Of a DNA stretch of 64,000 bases, positions 8,647-17,882 are shown piece after piece. Origin of the DNA: an uncultured Alphaproteobacteria bacterium. Lineage in GTDB: Bacteria; Pseudomonadota; Alphaproteobacteria; HIMB59. The position numbers were made by a program, and so were the translations under genes. Each line of letters begins with the position of its first letter. Position 1 is the first letter of the stretch. The stretch lies in assembly GCA_902524245.1 (NCBI GenBank), contig CABZCN010000003.1, positions 1 through 64,000 of the forward strand. Direction: 5' to 3'. A model generated the notes under the pieces. The model was given only the letters and a program-made list of their open reading frames with translations. It did not search any database and was not told where the DNA came from.

Positions 8647-9581
8647 TTAGATGCTCTTAGTAATCTATCATTTATAGCGATTCCTATTTTCTTATAAGGA
8701 ATAGGTGCGATACTTATATTTTTATATTGGTTGTCGTTATCTGCTAAAAAAATAAAATGATAAAGATTTTTGGCAGCTTCAATTAAATTTCTACTCTTAC
8801 TTAAATTTTTGAATTGACCTTTTTTATTTGCTCCAAAGTTTATATATGCAGATTTTTTTTTAGCATTTTTGACATTTAAAAATATTTTCTTCTTCGGAGA
8901 ATAATGTTTTTTTGAAGTTCCAGGAAAACTTAAATTTTTGTTATATTTGCTAATAACCATATAGGGTAATATTTTTTTCACATTTTCTAATGATATCATC
9001 CCTGGTCTTATTATATTCAATTTGTTATCAGATATTTTAATTAAAGTTGACTCGATACCAACTTTACATTTTCCATCATCTACAATTAATAAATTTGTCT
9101 CAATAAATTGCTGAAAAACCATTTCACTGTTGATTGGGCTTAGTTGTTTAAATTTGTTTGCTGAAGGCATTACAAGGGGCTTACCTACTTTATTAATTAA
9201 ATTTAATGTAAATTTATTATTTGGAACTCTTACAGCACACTCATTATTTAATGTAAGAGATTTGGGTATTTCGAGAGACTTCCTTTGTAAAACAAGAGTA
9301 AGAGGCCCAGGCCAAAATTCTTTAGCTAAAATTAAATTTTCATCATCTAAATTAAAAAATTTATCTACCATTTGTAAACTTGAACAATGAAATATTAGTT
9401 TTTTTTTCAACGGTCTTTTTTTTAATAAGAAAATTTTTTTTGCTGCTTTAATATTGGTTCCTAAACCAGCTAGCCCATAAACAGTTTCTGTTGGCAAGAC
9501 TACTAATTCATCTTTTAATAGTTTAGACTTTAAGAAATGTATAAGTTGCTTTGATAAATTTGATTTAACGATATTGGGCAT
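8643..9581 (-). CDS. tsaC: Threonylcarbamoyl-AMP synthase, Sua5/TsaC type
   Basis: Forms threonylcarbamoyl-AMP from threonine, bicarbonate and ATP, the first step of the universal t6A37 modification of ANN-reading tRNAs. 312 aa: an N-terminal YrdC domain with the hallmark VVLPTETVYGLAG (about residues 28-40), KKRPLKKKL, RVPN and GKPLVMPSAN, and a shorter C-terminal Sua5 domain beginning after GTSKKHYSPK (about residue 225). The extra domain makes it Sua5-like rather than the short E. coli TsaC form. Translationally coupled to the following FAD oxidase gene. Confidence 0.92.
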   Translation of the reverse strand: MPNIVKSNLSKQLIHFLKSKLLKDELVVLPTETVYGLAGLGTNIKAAKKIFLLKKRPLKKKLIFHCSSLQMVDKFFNLDDENLILAKEFWPGPLTLVLQRKSLEIPKSLTLNNECAVRVPNNKFTLNLINKVGKPLVMPSANKFKQLSPINSEMVFQQFIETNLLIVDDGKCKVGIESTLIKISDNKLNIIRPGMISLENVKKILPYMVISKYNKNLSFPGTSKKHYSPKKKIFLNVKNAKKKSAYINFGANKKGQFKNLSKSRNLIEAAKNLYHFIFLADNDNQYKNISIAPIPYKKIGIAINDRLLRASK

Positions 9582-9646
9582 AATTTACATAATTAGATAT
9601 ATTTTTAGTATTCAGTTAAGATTATTTAATATTATTTTACAACTTT

Positions 9647-10930
9647 ATGAATATATGCGCCATTATTCTTTCTGCTGGAAAGAGCAAAAGATTTAAATCA
9701 TCTAAACCAAAATTTCTTCATGAAATATCTGGTAAAGAGTTAATACAGTATAATTTAGATGCACTAAATAAAATTAAACAAGTAAAAAAAACTTTTATTA
9801 TTTCAAGTAAAGCTAATAAAAAATATTTCATTAATGAAAAAGTATTTATTCAAAATCCAATAGACGGCACTGGTGGAGCTTTTAAACAATTTTATAAATA
9901 CAATAATAAATTTGATTATTTTTTATTGACCTTAGCAGATACACCTATTTTCGATTATAAAATACTCTCTGATTTTGTTTCAAAAGGTGTAAAGAATAAT
10001 GATGACTTATCAGTTCTTACACAAAATGTAAGAAATCCAAAAGGGTATGGAAGAATAATTAAAAAAAATAATTTATTAATGAGTATTATTGAAGAAAATG
10101 AATGTTCAAACGAAGAGAAATTAATCAATGAGATAAATACTGGCATATTTTTAATTTCAAAAAAAGCTGCATTAAATTTAAAATCAATAAAAAAAAATAA
10201 AAATAAGAATGAATTTTACATTACTGATTTAGTAAATGTCTGTTTAAATAAAAAACTTAAAATGACTACTTTTTTAAATAAAGCCACAGTGATATCAGGT
10301 GCTAACACCTTAAATGAACTTAATAAATTAGAAACATTATCTCAAGATTTTATAAAGAAAAAATTAATAGACAGTGGTGTTAGAATTATTCATCCTGATA
10401 CGGTTTATATAGAGAGCAATGTTAGTATCGCTCCGGGAGTAGTAATTGAGCCACATGTTGTTATAAAAAAAAATGTAAGCATCAAAAGTAATTCTATTAT
10501 TAAGTCTTTTTCTTATATTGAAAATTCCACAATAGGTAATAACTGCTCCATCGGCCCTTATGCAAGAATAAGACCTGAGGTTATTATGGCAGATGAGGTA
10601 AAAATTGGTAATTTTGTTGAGATTAAAAAATCAAAATTATCAAAGGGAGTAAAAGTAAATCATTTAAGTTATATAGGAGACTCATCTATAGGAACAAATA
10701 GTAATATTGGGGCCGGAACTATTACTTGTAATTATGATGGAAAAAATAAGCTGAAATGCAAAATAGGTAATAATACCTTTATTGGATCAAATTCTTCTAT
10801 TATTGCACCTGTTAATATAGGTAATAAAGCATACATAGCTGCAGGATCTGTAATTACTAAATCAATACCAAATAATCATTTTTCAATAGCCAGATCAAAA
10901 CAGAAAAATAAAATTAATAATAAAAAATAA
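9647..10930 (+). CDS. glmU: Bifunctional UDP-GlcNAc pyrophosphorylase / GlcN-1-P acetyltransferase
   Basis: Makes UDP-N-acetylglucosamine for peptidoglycan and lipid A. 427 aa, a little shorter than the roughly 456 aa of E. coli. N-terminal nucleotidyltransferase domain with LSAGKSKRFKSSKPK (about residues 8-22), DGTGGAF and the metal-binding TLADTPI; C-terminal left-handed beta-helix built of hexapeptide repeats from about residue 250 (IGNNCSIGPYARIRP, VKIGNFVEIKKS, HLSYIGDSSIG, GAGTITCNYDGK). First gene of a plus-strand run and 1-base overlap with glmS, whose product supplies its substrate pathway. Confidence 0.95.
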   Translation: MNICAIILSAGKSKRFKSSKPKFLHEISGKELIQYNLDALNKIKQVKKTFIISSKANKKYFINEKVFIQNPIDGTGGAFKQFYKYNNKFDYFLLTLADTPIFDYKILSDFVSKGVKNNDDLSVLTQNVRNPKGYGRIIKKNNLLMSIIEENECSNEEKLINEINTGIFLISKKAALNLKSIKKNKNKNEFYITDLVNVCLNKKLKMTTFLNKATVISGANTLNELNKLETLSQDFIKKKLIDSGVRIIHPDTVYIESNVSIAPGVVIEPHVVIKKNVSIKSNSIIKSFSYIENSTIGNNCSIGPYARIRPEVIMADEVKIGNFVEIKKSKLSKGVKVNHLSYIGDSSIGTNSNIGAGTITCNYDGKNKLKCKIGNNTFIGSNSSIIAPVNIGNKAYIAAGSVITKSIPNNHFSIARSKQKNKINNKK

Positions 10931-12726
10931 TGTGCGGTATAGTTGGTATCTTAAATTCATCTTCTTTAAAGAATAACTCTATAGATATTTTAAAAAAGCT
11001 GGAATATAGAGGGTACGACTCTGCTGGCATTTCCTTGTTTTCAAAAGAACGAATAAAAACCATTAAAAGTGTCGGCAAAATATCAGAACTAAAAAATAAA
11101 GCTCAAAATGTATCAGATAAAAACTTTTATGGTGTGATAGGTCATACAAGATGGGCAACACATGGAGTTGTTAGCAAAAATAATGCTCATCCATTTGCAA
11201 ATGATGATCTTACTTTAGTTTGTAATGGTATAATTGAAAACTATAGAAAAATTCAAAATCGATTTGTAGAAATTCCTAAAAATATTCAATCAGATACTGA
11301 AATCAGTTTTTACTTTCTCACCTATTTAGTCAATAAATATAAAAATTCAGATGAAGCTATTAGAGTATTTAAAAGTGTAATTAAAGGAAACTACGCCTTT
11401 GTTATATTTATAAAAAAAAATAATTGTTTTTACTTATTAAAAAATGGCAGTCCAATCGCCTTATCACATAATAAAAACTCCTCTTACATATGCTCAGATT
11501 CATCTATTTTATCTGATTATAGTGATAAGATTTATCATCTTAAAGATGGTGATATTATTAAAATTCAGCAGTCTAAAATATCTAGTTTAAATAAAGCTAA
11601 AATACTTTTTGAAAAAAATGAAATTAAACAAAACCCATATGATAAAGGAAAATATCAACATTATATGTTGAAAGAGATTCATGAGCAGCCTGAAGTTATA
11701 AAAGCTACTCAAAAAAACTATTTACAAGAATTTTTTAATGATTTTGAGAGCAAATTTAAAAATTTAATTTTAAACAAAAAAATAATATTTGTTGGATGTG
11801 GTACTGCATACCATGCCTGTTTAGTTGGGGAGTACTATTTTAATAAATATACAAATATAGATACTTCATCAGAATTAGCTTCCGAGCTTAGATATAAAAA
11901 AATAAATAAAGACAAAAAAATATTATTTATTTTTATTTCACAATCTGGTGAAACCATGGATACATTGATGGCTTTAAAATATATCAAAAAAAACAAACAT
12001 TCCTCTATAGTTATAACTAATTCTTTACAGAGTAGTATGGTAAGGGAGGCTGATGTAACTATACCTACTTATGCAGATAAAGAAGTTGGTGTAGCCTCAA
12101 CTAAAGCTTTTACTTGTCAAATATTGAGCTTAGCCAATCTTTCTATTGAAATTGGTAAAATGACAAATTCCATATCGAAAAAAGATTATAATAAGAATTT
12201 AGCAATTCTAAAGTTATTACCAATAAAGTTGAAAAAATTAATAAACGATTTTACACCAGAGGCGAAAAAAATTGCAAAAAAATTAAGCCAATCTGACACT
12301 TGTTATTTTATTGGAAGGAATATTGTATACCCAATAGCATTAGAGGGATCCTTGAAATTAAAAGAGATATCTTACATGCATAGCGAAGGCTTTCCTGGAG
12401 GAGAGATGAAACATGGACCAATTGCATTGATCGATAAAAAATCATTAACAATTTGCTTATCGCCAAACAATGAACTATATGAGAAATCTATTTCAAATGC
12501 TGAGGAAATTGCTGCTAGAAATGGTAAGGTTATAATTTTATCGAGTGTTAAAATTCACAGAAAATCATTAAACACACATAATGTAAGCCTACCCAAAGAA
12601 AACTTTATTGACACACCTTTCATTTATACTATTCCTCTTCAACTCATTTCATATTATTTTGCTCTTAATGAAGGTACTGATATTGATCAACCAAGGAATC
12701 TCGCTAAATCAGTTACCGTTGAATAA
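10930..12726 (+). CDS. glmS: Glutamine-fructose-6-phosphate aminotransferase (isomerising)
   Basis: Converts fructose-6-phosphate and glutamine to glucosamine-6-phosphate, the entry to amino sugar synthesis. 598 aa. The class II glutaminase domain starts with the Cys nucleophile at residue 2 (MCGIVGIL) and contains GHTRWATHG and CNGIIENY. Two SIS domains follow: GCGTAYHACLVGEYYFN with SQSGETMDT, then FIGRNIVYPIALEGSLKLKE, ending in the C-terminal tail NLAKSVTVE. The stop of glmU and the ATG of glmS share a base. No glmS ribozyme region exists upstream, as expected for a proteobacterium. Confidence 0.97.
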   Translation: MCGIVGILNSSSLKNNSIDILKKLEYRGYDSAGISLFSKERIKTIKSVGKISELKNKAQNVSDKNFYGVIGHTRWATHGVVSKNNAHPFANDDLTLVCNGIIENYRKIQNRFVEIPKNIQSDTEISFYFLTYLVNKYKNSDEAIRVFKSVIKGNYAFVIFIKKNNCFYLLKNGSPIALSHNKNSSYICSDSSILSDYSDKIYHLKDGDIIKIQQSKISSLNKAKILFEKNEIKQNPYDKGKYQHYMLKEIHEQPEVIKATQKNYLQEFFNDFESKFKNLILNKKIIFVGCGTAYHACLVGEYYFNKYTNIDTSSELASELRYKKINKDKKILFIFISQSGETMDTLMALKYIKKNKHSSIVITNSLQSSMVREADVTIPTYADKEVGVASTKAFTCQILSLANLSIEIGKMTNSISKKDYNKNLAILKLLPIKLKKLINDFTPEAKKIAKKLSQSDTCYFIGRNIVYPIALEGSLKLKEISYMHSEGFPGGEMKHGPIALIDKKSLTICLSPNNELYEKSISNAEEIAARNGKVIILSSVKIHRKSLNTHNVSLPKENFIDTPFIYTIPLQLISYYFALNEGTDIDQPRNLAKSVTVE

Positions 12727-12743
12727 ATTGAATACTATTTAAT

Positions 12744-14021
12744 ATGAATATCGAAGTTGATAATGAGATTTTAGCTAGTGTGATTGACGCTCGGTTTGGT
12801 ATCAAACCACAGCTTTCTTCAAATATCGAAAAAGCTAATTTTAAACAAACTATTTTTTTTCCTGAGGATAAATTGAAATCAAATACATTTAATTCAGTGC
12901 CTTTAGACACATATGGAATAATCAATAAATCTAAGTTATTTACAAGAGAACCAATTACAGGAGAACAAATATCTTATTTGATTAATGATAATGGCTATAC
13001 TGTTAAAGATAATAATCCAGATATTAAAATCGAAACAACAGATTATAAAATTTTTTATAGATTTGAAATTAATGAGATTCAACACAAATACTGCTCATCA
13101 ATTTTTACTAATTTAAAATTTAAAAAAATTAATATTGTTTTTCCAAATAGCAGCACAATACACTTTTTTTCAGAGAATATATCCCTTTTAAAAAAATATA
13201 TTAAGAAAATTGCTAATAAAAAAATTCAAGAGAGTGATCTTATTAAAATCAAAGTCCCAACTAGTTTATCTATTTATTTCTCCAAAAATTATAATACTAA
13301 AGAGATTACAGTTAAAAATAAATCTTATTTGGGAATATGTTTTGAAATAGTTAATCTTTTAAGCTTAAATACTTTTGATACTAAGAATACATATAATTCG
13401 AGCAATAATAAAAACTATTATATTAATATTCTTTTTTTTAATTTTTATAATTTTTTCCCTAAGTTTATATCTTTACTCATATTTAAATTTTTACTTAGGT
13501 TTAATAAATCTTACATATTTTCTAATCAAGTATTAGAAATTAATAATAATTTTAACAAACAAAATAATTTCTTCTCTAATATTATTGATGACAATCAATA
13601 TCCTAGTTACTTATCAAAAGGATCTTTTTTTCCTAATTTAAAATTAAGTAATAAAAAGTATATCCATGAGATACTCAAGGATGACGATACATACATACTT
13701 TCAAACAAATATAAAATAAAAAACATAAAAAATTTTATTTTTCTATCTGATGGTTCTGATAAAAATTCTTATCAAATCGGTAAAAGCTCATATGATTATT
13801 TAAATTTAGATAAATGCTATTACATTACAGACAATCATGGCCTAATCACTACAGTTGATATCGTTGATAATATCGGAATTATCAATAATGAAGATATTGA
13901 CTCAAAGTATTCAGATAATAAACAATCCAGCATAGATAATTTTTATGCTACAGGTTATGAGCCATCATTACCTAAGTTAAAGCTACCCAAAATTTGGCCT
14001 TTTAAATCTAAAACCCAATAA
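12744..14021 (+). CDS. Unrecognised 425-aa protein between glmS and DAHP synthase
   Basis: I do not recognise this protein. It has no signal peptide and is very rich in Asn, Ile, Lys, Ser and Phe, but it is a clean reading frame with an ATG 17 bases after glmS and its own stop 41 bases before the next gene. Residues about 65-105 (NDNGYTVKDNNP and flanks) look folded and alternate beta-like; residues about 225-255 are a strongly aromatic and aliphatic stretch (FFNFYNFFPK, then FISLLIFKFLL) that could be one membrane or membrane-surface segment. The end is a proline/lysine-rich tail (PSLPKLKLPKIWPF). The gene is in the middle of an otherwise conserved housekeeping run and is probably co-transcribed with glmS. 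No function is proposed. Confidence 0.75.
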   Translation: MNIEVDNEILASVIDARFGIKPQLSSNIEKANFKQTIFFPEDKLKSNTFNSVPLDTYGIINKSKLFTREPITGEQISYLINDNGYTVKDNNPDIKIETTDYKIFYRFEINEIQHKYCSSIFTNLKFKKINIVFPNSSTIHFFSENISLLKKYIKKIANKKIQESDLIKIKVPTSLSIYFSKNYNTKEITVKNKSYLGICFEIVNLLSLNTFDTKNTYNSSNNKNYYINILFFNFYNFFPKFISLLIFKFLLRFNKSYIFSNQVLEINNNFNKQNNFFSNIIDDNQYPSYLSKGSFFPNLKLSNKKYIHEILKDDDTYILSNKYKIKNIKNFIFLSDGSDKNSYQIGKSSYDYLNLDKCYYITDNHGLITTVDIVDNIGIINNEDIDSKYSDNKQSSIDNFYATGYEPSLPKLKLPKIWPFKSKTQ

Positions 14022-14062
14022 TTTCTTTTATTTAATACATTTAACAATATAATCCTTGCCTC

Positions 14063-15412
14063 ATGAAATGGACTAAAGATAGTTGGAAAAACTTTGAAGC
14101 AAAGCAAATGCCTGCTTACGCTGATCAAAGTAATTTAGACTCTGTAATAGAGGAATTATCCTCTATGCCTCCTTTAATATTTGCTGGTGAGACTAGGTCT
14201 CTAAAATCACAAATTTATCAAGTTCAAAAAGGAGAGTCCTTTTATTTACAAGGCGGTGACTGTGCTGAGAGCTTTCAGGAATTAAACCCCAATACAATTC
14301 GAGATAATTTTAAATTACTATTGCAAATGTCTGTTGTTTTGACATTTGCCACTAATAAACCAGTCGTTAAACTAGGGAGAATGGGCGGACAATTTGCTAA
14401 ACCAAGAAGCTCAGACTTTGAAGAAAAAAATGGTCAAAAATTACCTAGCTATAGAGGAGATATTATTAATTCATTTGAGTTTAACGAGTCCTCTAGAGAG
14501 CCAGATCCTAAAAGAATGATTAGAGCTTATAACCATTCAGCTTCAACTTTAAATTTATTAAGAGCTTTTGCTCAAGGAGGTTTTGCTAGTTTAACACAAT
14601 TAAATAAATGGAATTTAGATTTTGCAGATAACTTTGATACAACAAAAAAATTTAAAGAATTATCTGAAAAAATTGCAGAAAGTATAAAATTTATGAATGC
14701 CTGTGGTGTAAATGAAAAAAATACAAGAGAGCTAAGAGAGACAGATTTTTACACAAGCCATGAGGCACTTCTTTTACCTTATGAACAAGCTTTTACAAGA
14801 ATAGATAGCACTACAGGTGAGTGGTACAATGTAAATTCTCATTTTTTGTGGGTTGGTGATAGAACTAGAGATCCTAATGGTGCTCACATACACTATTTAA
14901 GTGGTATAAAAAACCCTTTAGGTCTTAAAGTAGGTCCATCTACAACCATTGATGATTTAAAAAAAAATATTGAGATACTGAATCCCGAAAATGAAGGTGG
15001 GAGACTTACACTTATTGTTAGAATGGGAGCAGATAAAATTAATTCAAAATACCCTGATTTATTGAAAGAAATTAATAATCTCGGTCTTAATCTTACATGG
15101 ATATGTGATCCTATGCATGGAAATACATCTACAAGTAAATCTGGCTATAAAACTAGAGCTACTGAGAATATTTTTAGAGAAATTCAGTCTTTTTTTGAAA
15201 TTCATAAATCAGAGGGTTCAGTCGCAGGAGGCGTTCACCTTGAATTAACAGGTTTAGATGTAACTGAATGTGTTGGTGGGCCTGATGATATTAAAGATGA
15301 AAATTTAGGTGATAGATACCATACGTTTTGTGACCCAAGACTAAATGTTAATCAATCATTAGAGCTATCTTTTCTACTGGCTGATTTATTATCCAATGGC
15401 GAAATGAATTAG
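14063..15412 (+). CDS. aroG: Class II 3-deoxy-7-phosphoheptulonate synthase
   Basis: First enzyme of the shikimate pathway (phosphoenolpyruvate plus erythrose-4-phosphate to DAHP). 449 aa, the plant/Mycobacterium type II fold, not the E. coli AroFGH type. Clear signatures are QGGDCAESF, the metal- and substrate-site KLGRMGGQFAKPRS, PSYRGDIIN, FYTSHEALLLPYEQA, WVGDRTR, GIKNPLGLKVGPST, WICDPMHGNT and GGVHLELTGLDVTECVGG. The N-terminal regulatory extension of some type II enzymes is short here. Gene symbol is used by analogy; type II genes are variously called aroG, aroF or aroA. Confidence 0.94.
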   Translation: MKWTKDSWKNFEAKQMPAYADQSNLDSVIEELSSMPPLIFAGETRSLKSQIYQVQKGESFYLQGGDCAESFQELNPNTIRDNFKLLLQMSVVLTFATNKPVVKLGRMGGQFAKPRSSDFEEKNGQKLPSYRGDIINSFEFNESSREPDPKRMIRAYNHSASTLNLLRAFAQGGFASLTQLNKWNLDFADNFDTTKKFKELSEKIAESIKFMNACGVNEKNTRELRETDFYTSHEALLLPYEQAFTRIDSTTGEWYNVNSHFLWVGDRTRDPNGAHIHYLSGIKNPLGLKVGPSTTIDDLKKNIEILNPENEGGRLTLIVRMGADKINSKYPDLLKEINNLGLNLTWICDPMHGNTSTSKSGYKTRATENIFREIQSFFEIHKSEGSVAGGVHLELTGLDVTECVGGPDDIKDENLGDRYHTFCDPRLNVNQSLELSFLLADLLSNGEMN

Positions 15413-15426
15413 TTTTCTTATTCATA

Positions 15427-16554
15427 ATGAATAAAAAAACAAATTCAAATTTAATTAATAATTTTACTGATAATTATTTTTTAAAAACAAAAAAAATTAT
15501 CCATAAGTATGGAGATATTAAAGTTACTTATGCTGTTTTTATTCGTAGACCAGGTGTTATAGCATTAAAACTAGCAATAAATTGGATTAAACAAATTTCA
15601 AAAGACAGAGGAATTAAAGTATCAACTTCTAGTCCATTCAAAGAGGGTGACCATTTCGGTGCTGGAGAACCAATTCTTTATATTAGGGGTTCTTTTAAAC
15701 ATATAGTCGATTTGGAAACTTTACTCTTACAAAAAATTGGTCCAGCTTGTATAGCAGCAGCTAATGCATATCAAATGTGTTTAGACTTGCCTAAAACGTC
15801 CTTTATAGCTATGGATGCAAGACATTGTGCAGGTACAGAGATGTCTGAATTAATGTCATATGCGGCATCAGTAGGATCAAAATCAGCAAAAAGAAAGAAA
15901 GCTAAAGGCTTTATTGGTACATCGATAGATGCAACATCACATTATTTTCAATCTAATAAAGCATTAGGAACGATGCCACATGCATTAATAGGATATGCAG
16001 GATCTACTCTTGAGGCAGTAAAAATGTTTCATGAAACATTTCCTAAAGATGATTTAGTTGTATTGCCTGATTATTTCGGTAAGGAAATTACTGACTCTAT
16101 TCAAGTTTGTAGCCACTTCGATAAGTTGTCTAAAGCTGGAAAAGTAATGATAAGACTTGATACCCCAAATGGAAGATTTATTGAGAATCTTGATACCTCA
16201 AAATCATATGAGGTCTTAGAAAAACACGCACCAGGTTCAATCAAAGAATACAGATCTGACAAAGAGTTAAAACACTTAGTTGGGCCTGGAGTCTCTGCTG
16301 CATCTTTGTGGTATTTGAGAGCACAACTTGATAATTTTGGTTTTAAGAAAGTAAAAATTATTGCATCTAGCGGATTTACAAATGAGAAATGCAAGGCAAT
16401 GTCTTTAGCCAAAGCTCCAATTGATGTCATAGGAACTGGAAGTTATCTACCAGAAAAGTGGTCAGAAACATATGCAACTGCTGATATTATAAAATATGGT
16501 AACTCCTCTAGAGTAAAAGTTTCAAGAGAATACCTCTTAAAAAAAGTTAAATGA
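15427..16554 (+). CDS. Nicotinate phosphoribosyltransferase-like protein
   Basis: 375-aa member of the NAPRTase/quinolinate-PRTase fold superfamily. KYGDIKVTYAVFIRRPG at the N-terminus, FKEGDHFGAGEPILYIRG, the alpha/beta-barrel segment SFIAMDARHCAGTEMSE, GFIGTSIDATSHYF, MPHALIGYAGSTLEAVKMF, and the phosphate-binding end IIASSGFTNEK plus DVIGTGSYLP all fit. It would make nicotinate mononucleotide for NAD salvage in the cytoplasm. It is shorter than classical PncB, matching the compact variant found in alphaproteobacteria. Starts 14 bases after the DAHP synthase stop and overlaps gltX by 4 bases. Confidence 0.82.
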   Translation: MNKKTNSNLINNFTDNYFLKTKKIIHKYGDIKVTYAVFIRRPGVIALKLAINWIKQISKDRGIKVSTSSPFKEGDHFGAGEPILYIRGSFKHIVDLETLLLQKIGPACIAAANAYQMCLDLPKTSFIAMDARHCAGTEMSELMSYAASVGSKSAKRKKAKGFIGTSIDATSHYFQSNKALGTMPHALIGYAGSTLEAVKMFHETFPKDDLVVLPDYFGKEITDSIQVCSHFDKLSKAGKVMIRLDTPNGRFIENLDTSKSYEVLEKHAPGSIKEYRSDKELKHLVGPGVSAASLWYLRAQLDNFGFKKVKIIASSGFTNEKCKAMSLAKAPIDVIGTGSYLPEKWSETYATADIIKYGNSSRVKVSREYLLKKVK

Positions 16555-17882
16555 TAATTACACGTTTTGCCCCGAGCCCAACTGGTCACCTGCACTTAGG
16601 AAATATGAGATCTTGCTTTTTAAATTGGGCATATTCGAAAAAAAATAATGGTAAATTTATTCTTAGATATGACGACACTGACCAAGAGAGAAGCAAAGAT
16701 GAATATGTAAAGTCCATAGCATCTGATCTTGATTGGTTAAAAATAAAATATAATGAAACTTTTTATCAAAGCAAAAGAATTGAGAGATATAATGAACTTT
16801 TCGATCAATTAATTTCTTTAAAATTTGTTTACCCATGTTTTGAGTCAAGTGAGGATTTAGATATAAAAAAAAAGTTGCAGTTAAAAGCAGGAAAACCTCC
16901 AATCTACGATAGATCCTCATTAAATTTATCTAAAGAACAAATTGAAAAAAAAATAATTAATGGTAATCAGCCTTATTGGAGATTTAAGCTTTCACAGACT
17001 AAAATTAAATGGAATGATTTAGTAAAAGGAGAGACTGAAGTAGATCTAGCTTCTCAATCAGATCCTGTTTTAAGAAGGGCTGATGGTAGCTACCTCTACC
17101 ATTTTCCAAGTGTCGTCGATGATATTGATATGAAAATATCTCACATTATTAGAGGCGAAGACCACTTAACTAATTCAGCAATTCATTTAGAATTATTTAA
17201 ATGTTTAAATTCTGATTTACCTTCATTAGGTCACAATCCATTAATGCTTAATGAGGATGGAACAAAACTAAGTAAGAGAAATTTGGACTCAATTTCACTT
17301 AAGCAATTCAGAAAAAATGGATATACAGTTAACAGTATTCTATCTTATTTATATTCACTTGGTTTAAACTCAGATTATGATTTTGAAACCATTTTAGAGA
17401 ATAATTTTAGAGATTTTAATTTAGAGGATATCTCTAAAAACTTACCTAAAATTGATATTCATAAAATTGACTTTTTTCAAAAAAATTCATTAAGGTCAAT
17501 GAATTTAAAAGGTTTAAATAATGAATTCCCTGAGCTAGAAGAGTTAGCTTTAACTGAATCTGAGTGGGAACTTATTAAAGAAAATGTTGAAAAGTATGAA
17601 GATATAAGAAATTTATGGAATATTATTAATAGAAGAGAAATTAAAATTCAACCCTCAGGTGACTTTATCAAACTTTTGATTAAAAATTTGAATGATATTT
17701 CAAATTTTAGTTTTGATGAATATGTCAATTACTTAATGAGTATTGATAAATCACTATCAAAAAAAGAAATATTTACTAATACACGTTATATACTTACAGG
17801 TAATCAAAATGGCCCATCTGTTAAAGACCTATATAATTATTTTGGCCACGAAGGTTTAAAAAAAATTTTAAATGAATATTAA
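16551..17882 (+). CDS. gltX: Glutamyl-tRNA synthetase
   Basis: Class I aminoacyl-tRNA synthetase, 443 aa. The HIGH-type motif appears as SPTGHLHLGNMR (about residues 8-19), the KMSKS-type motif as GTKLSKRN (about 235-242), and the Glu/Gln-synthetase segment RYDDTDQERSK and IRGEDHLTNSA are present. It is somewhat shorter than E. coli GltX; it lacks an obvious zinc-binding cysteine cluster. Start overlaps the previous gene by 4 bases and its end overlaps cysS by 11 bases. Alphaproteobacteria often have two GltX paralogues, one charging tRNA-Gln; which one this is cannot be decided here. Confidence 0.94.
   Translation: MIITRFAPSPTGHLHLGNMRSCFLNWAYSKKNNGKFILRYDDTDQERSKDEYVKSIASDLDWLKIKYNETFYQSKRIERYNELFDQLISLKFVYPCFESSEDLDIKKKLQLKAGKPPIYDRSSLNLSKEQIEKKIINGNQPYWRFKLSQTKIKWNDLVKGETEVDLASQSDPVLRRADGSYLYHFPSVVDDIDMKISHIIRGEDHLTNSAIHLELFKCLNSDLPSLGHNPLMLNEDGTKLSKRNLDSISLKQFRKNGYTVNSILSYLYSLGLNSDYDFETILENNFRDFNLEDISKNLPKIDIHKIDFFQKNSLRSMNLKGLNNEFPELEELALTESEWELIKENVEKYEDIRNLWNIINRREIKIQPSGDFIKLLIKNLNDISNFSFDEYVNYLMSIDKSLSKKEIFTNTRYILTGNQNGPSVKDLYNYFGHEGLKKILNEY

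Noticed and set aside
10901-10940. glmS ribozyme or riboswitch ahead of glmS
   Set aside because: glmU and glmS share a base, leaving no room for a structured leader.
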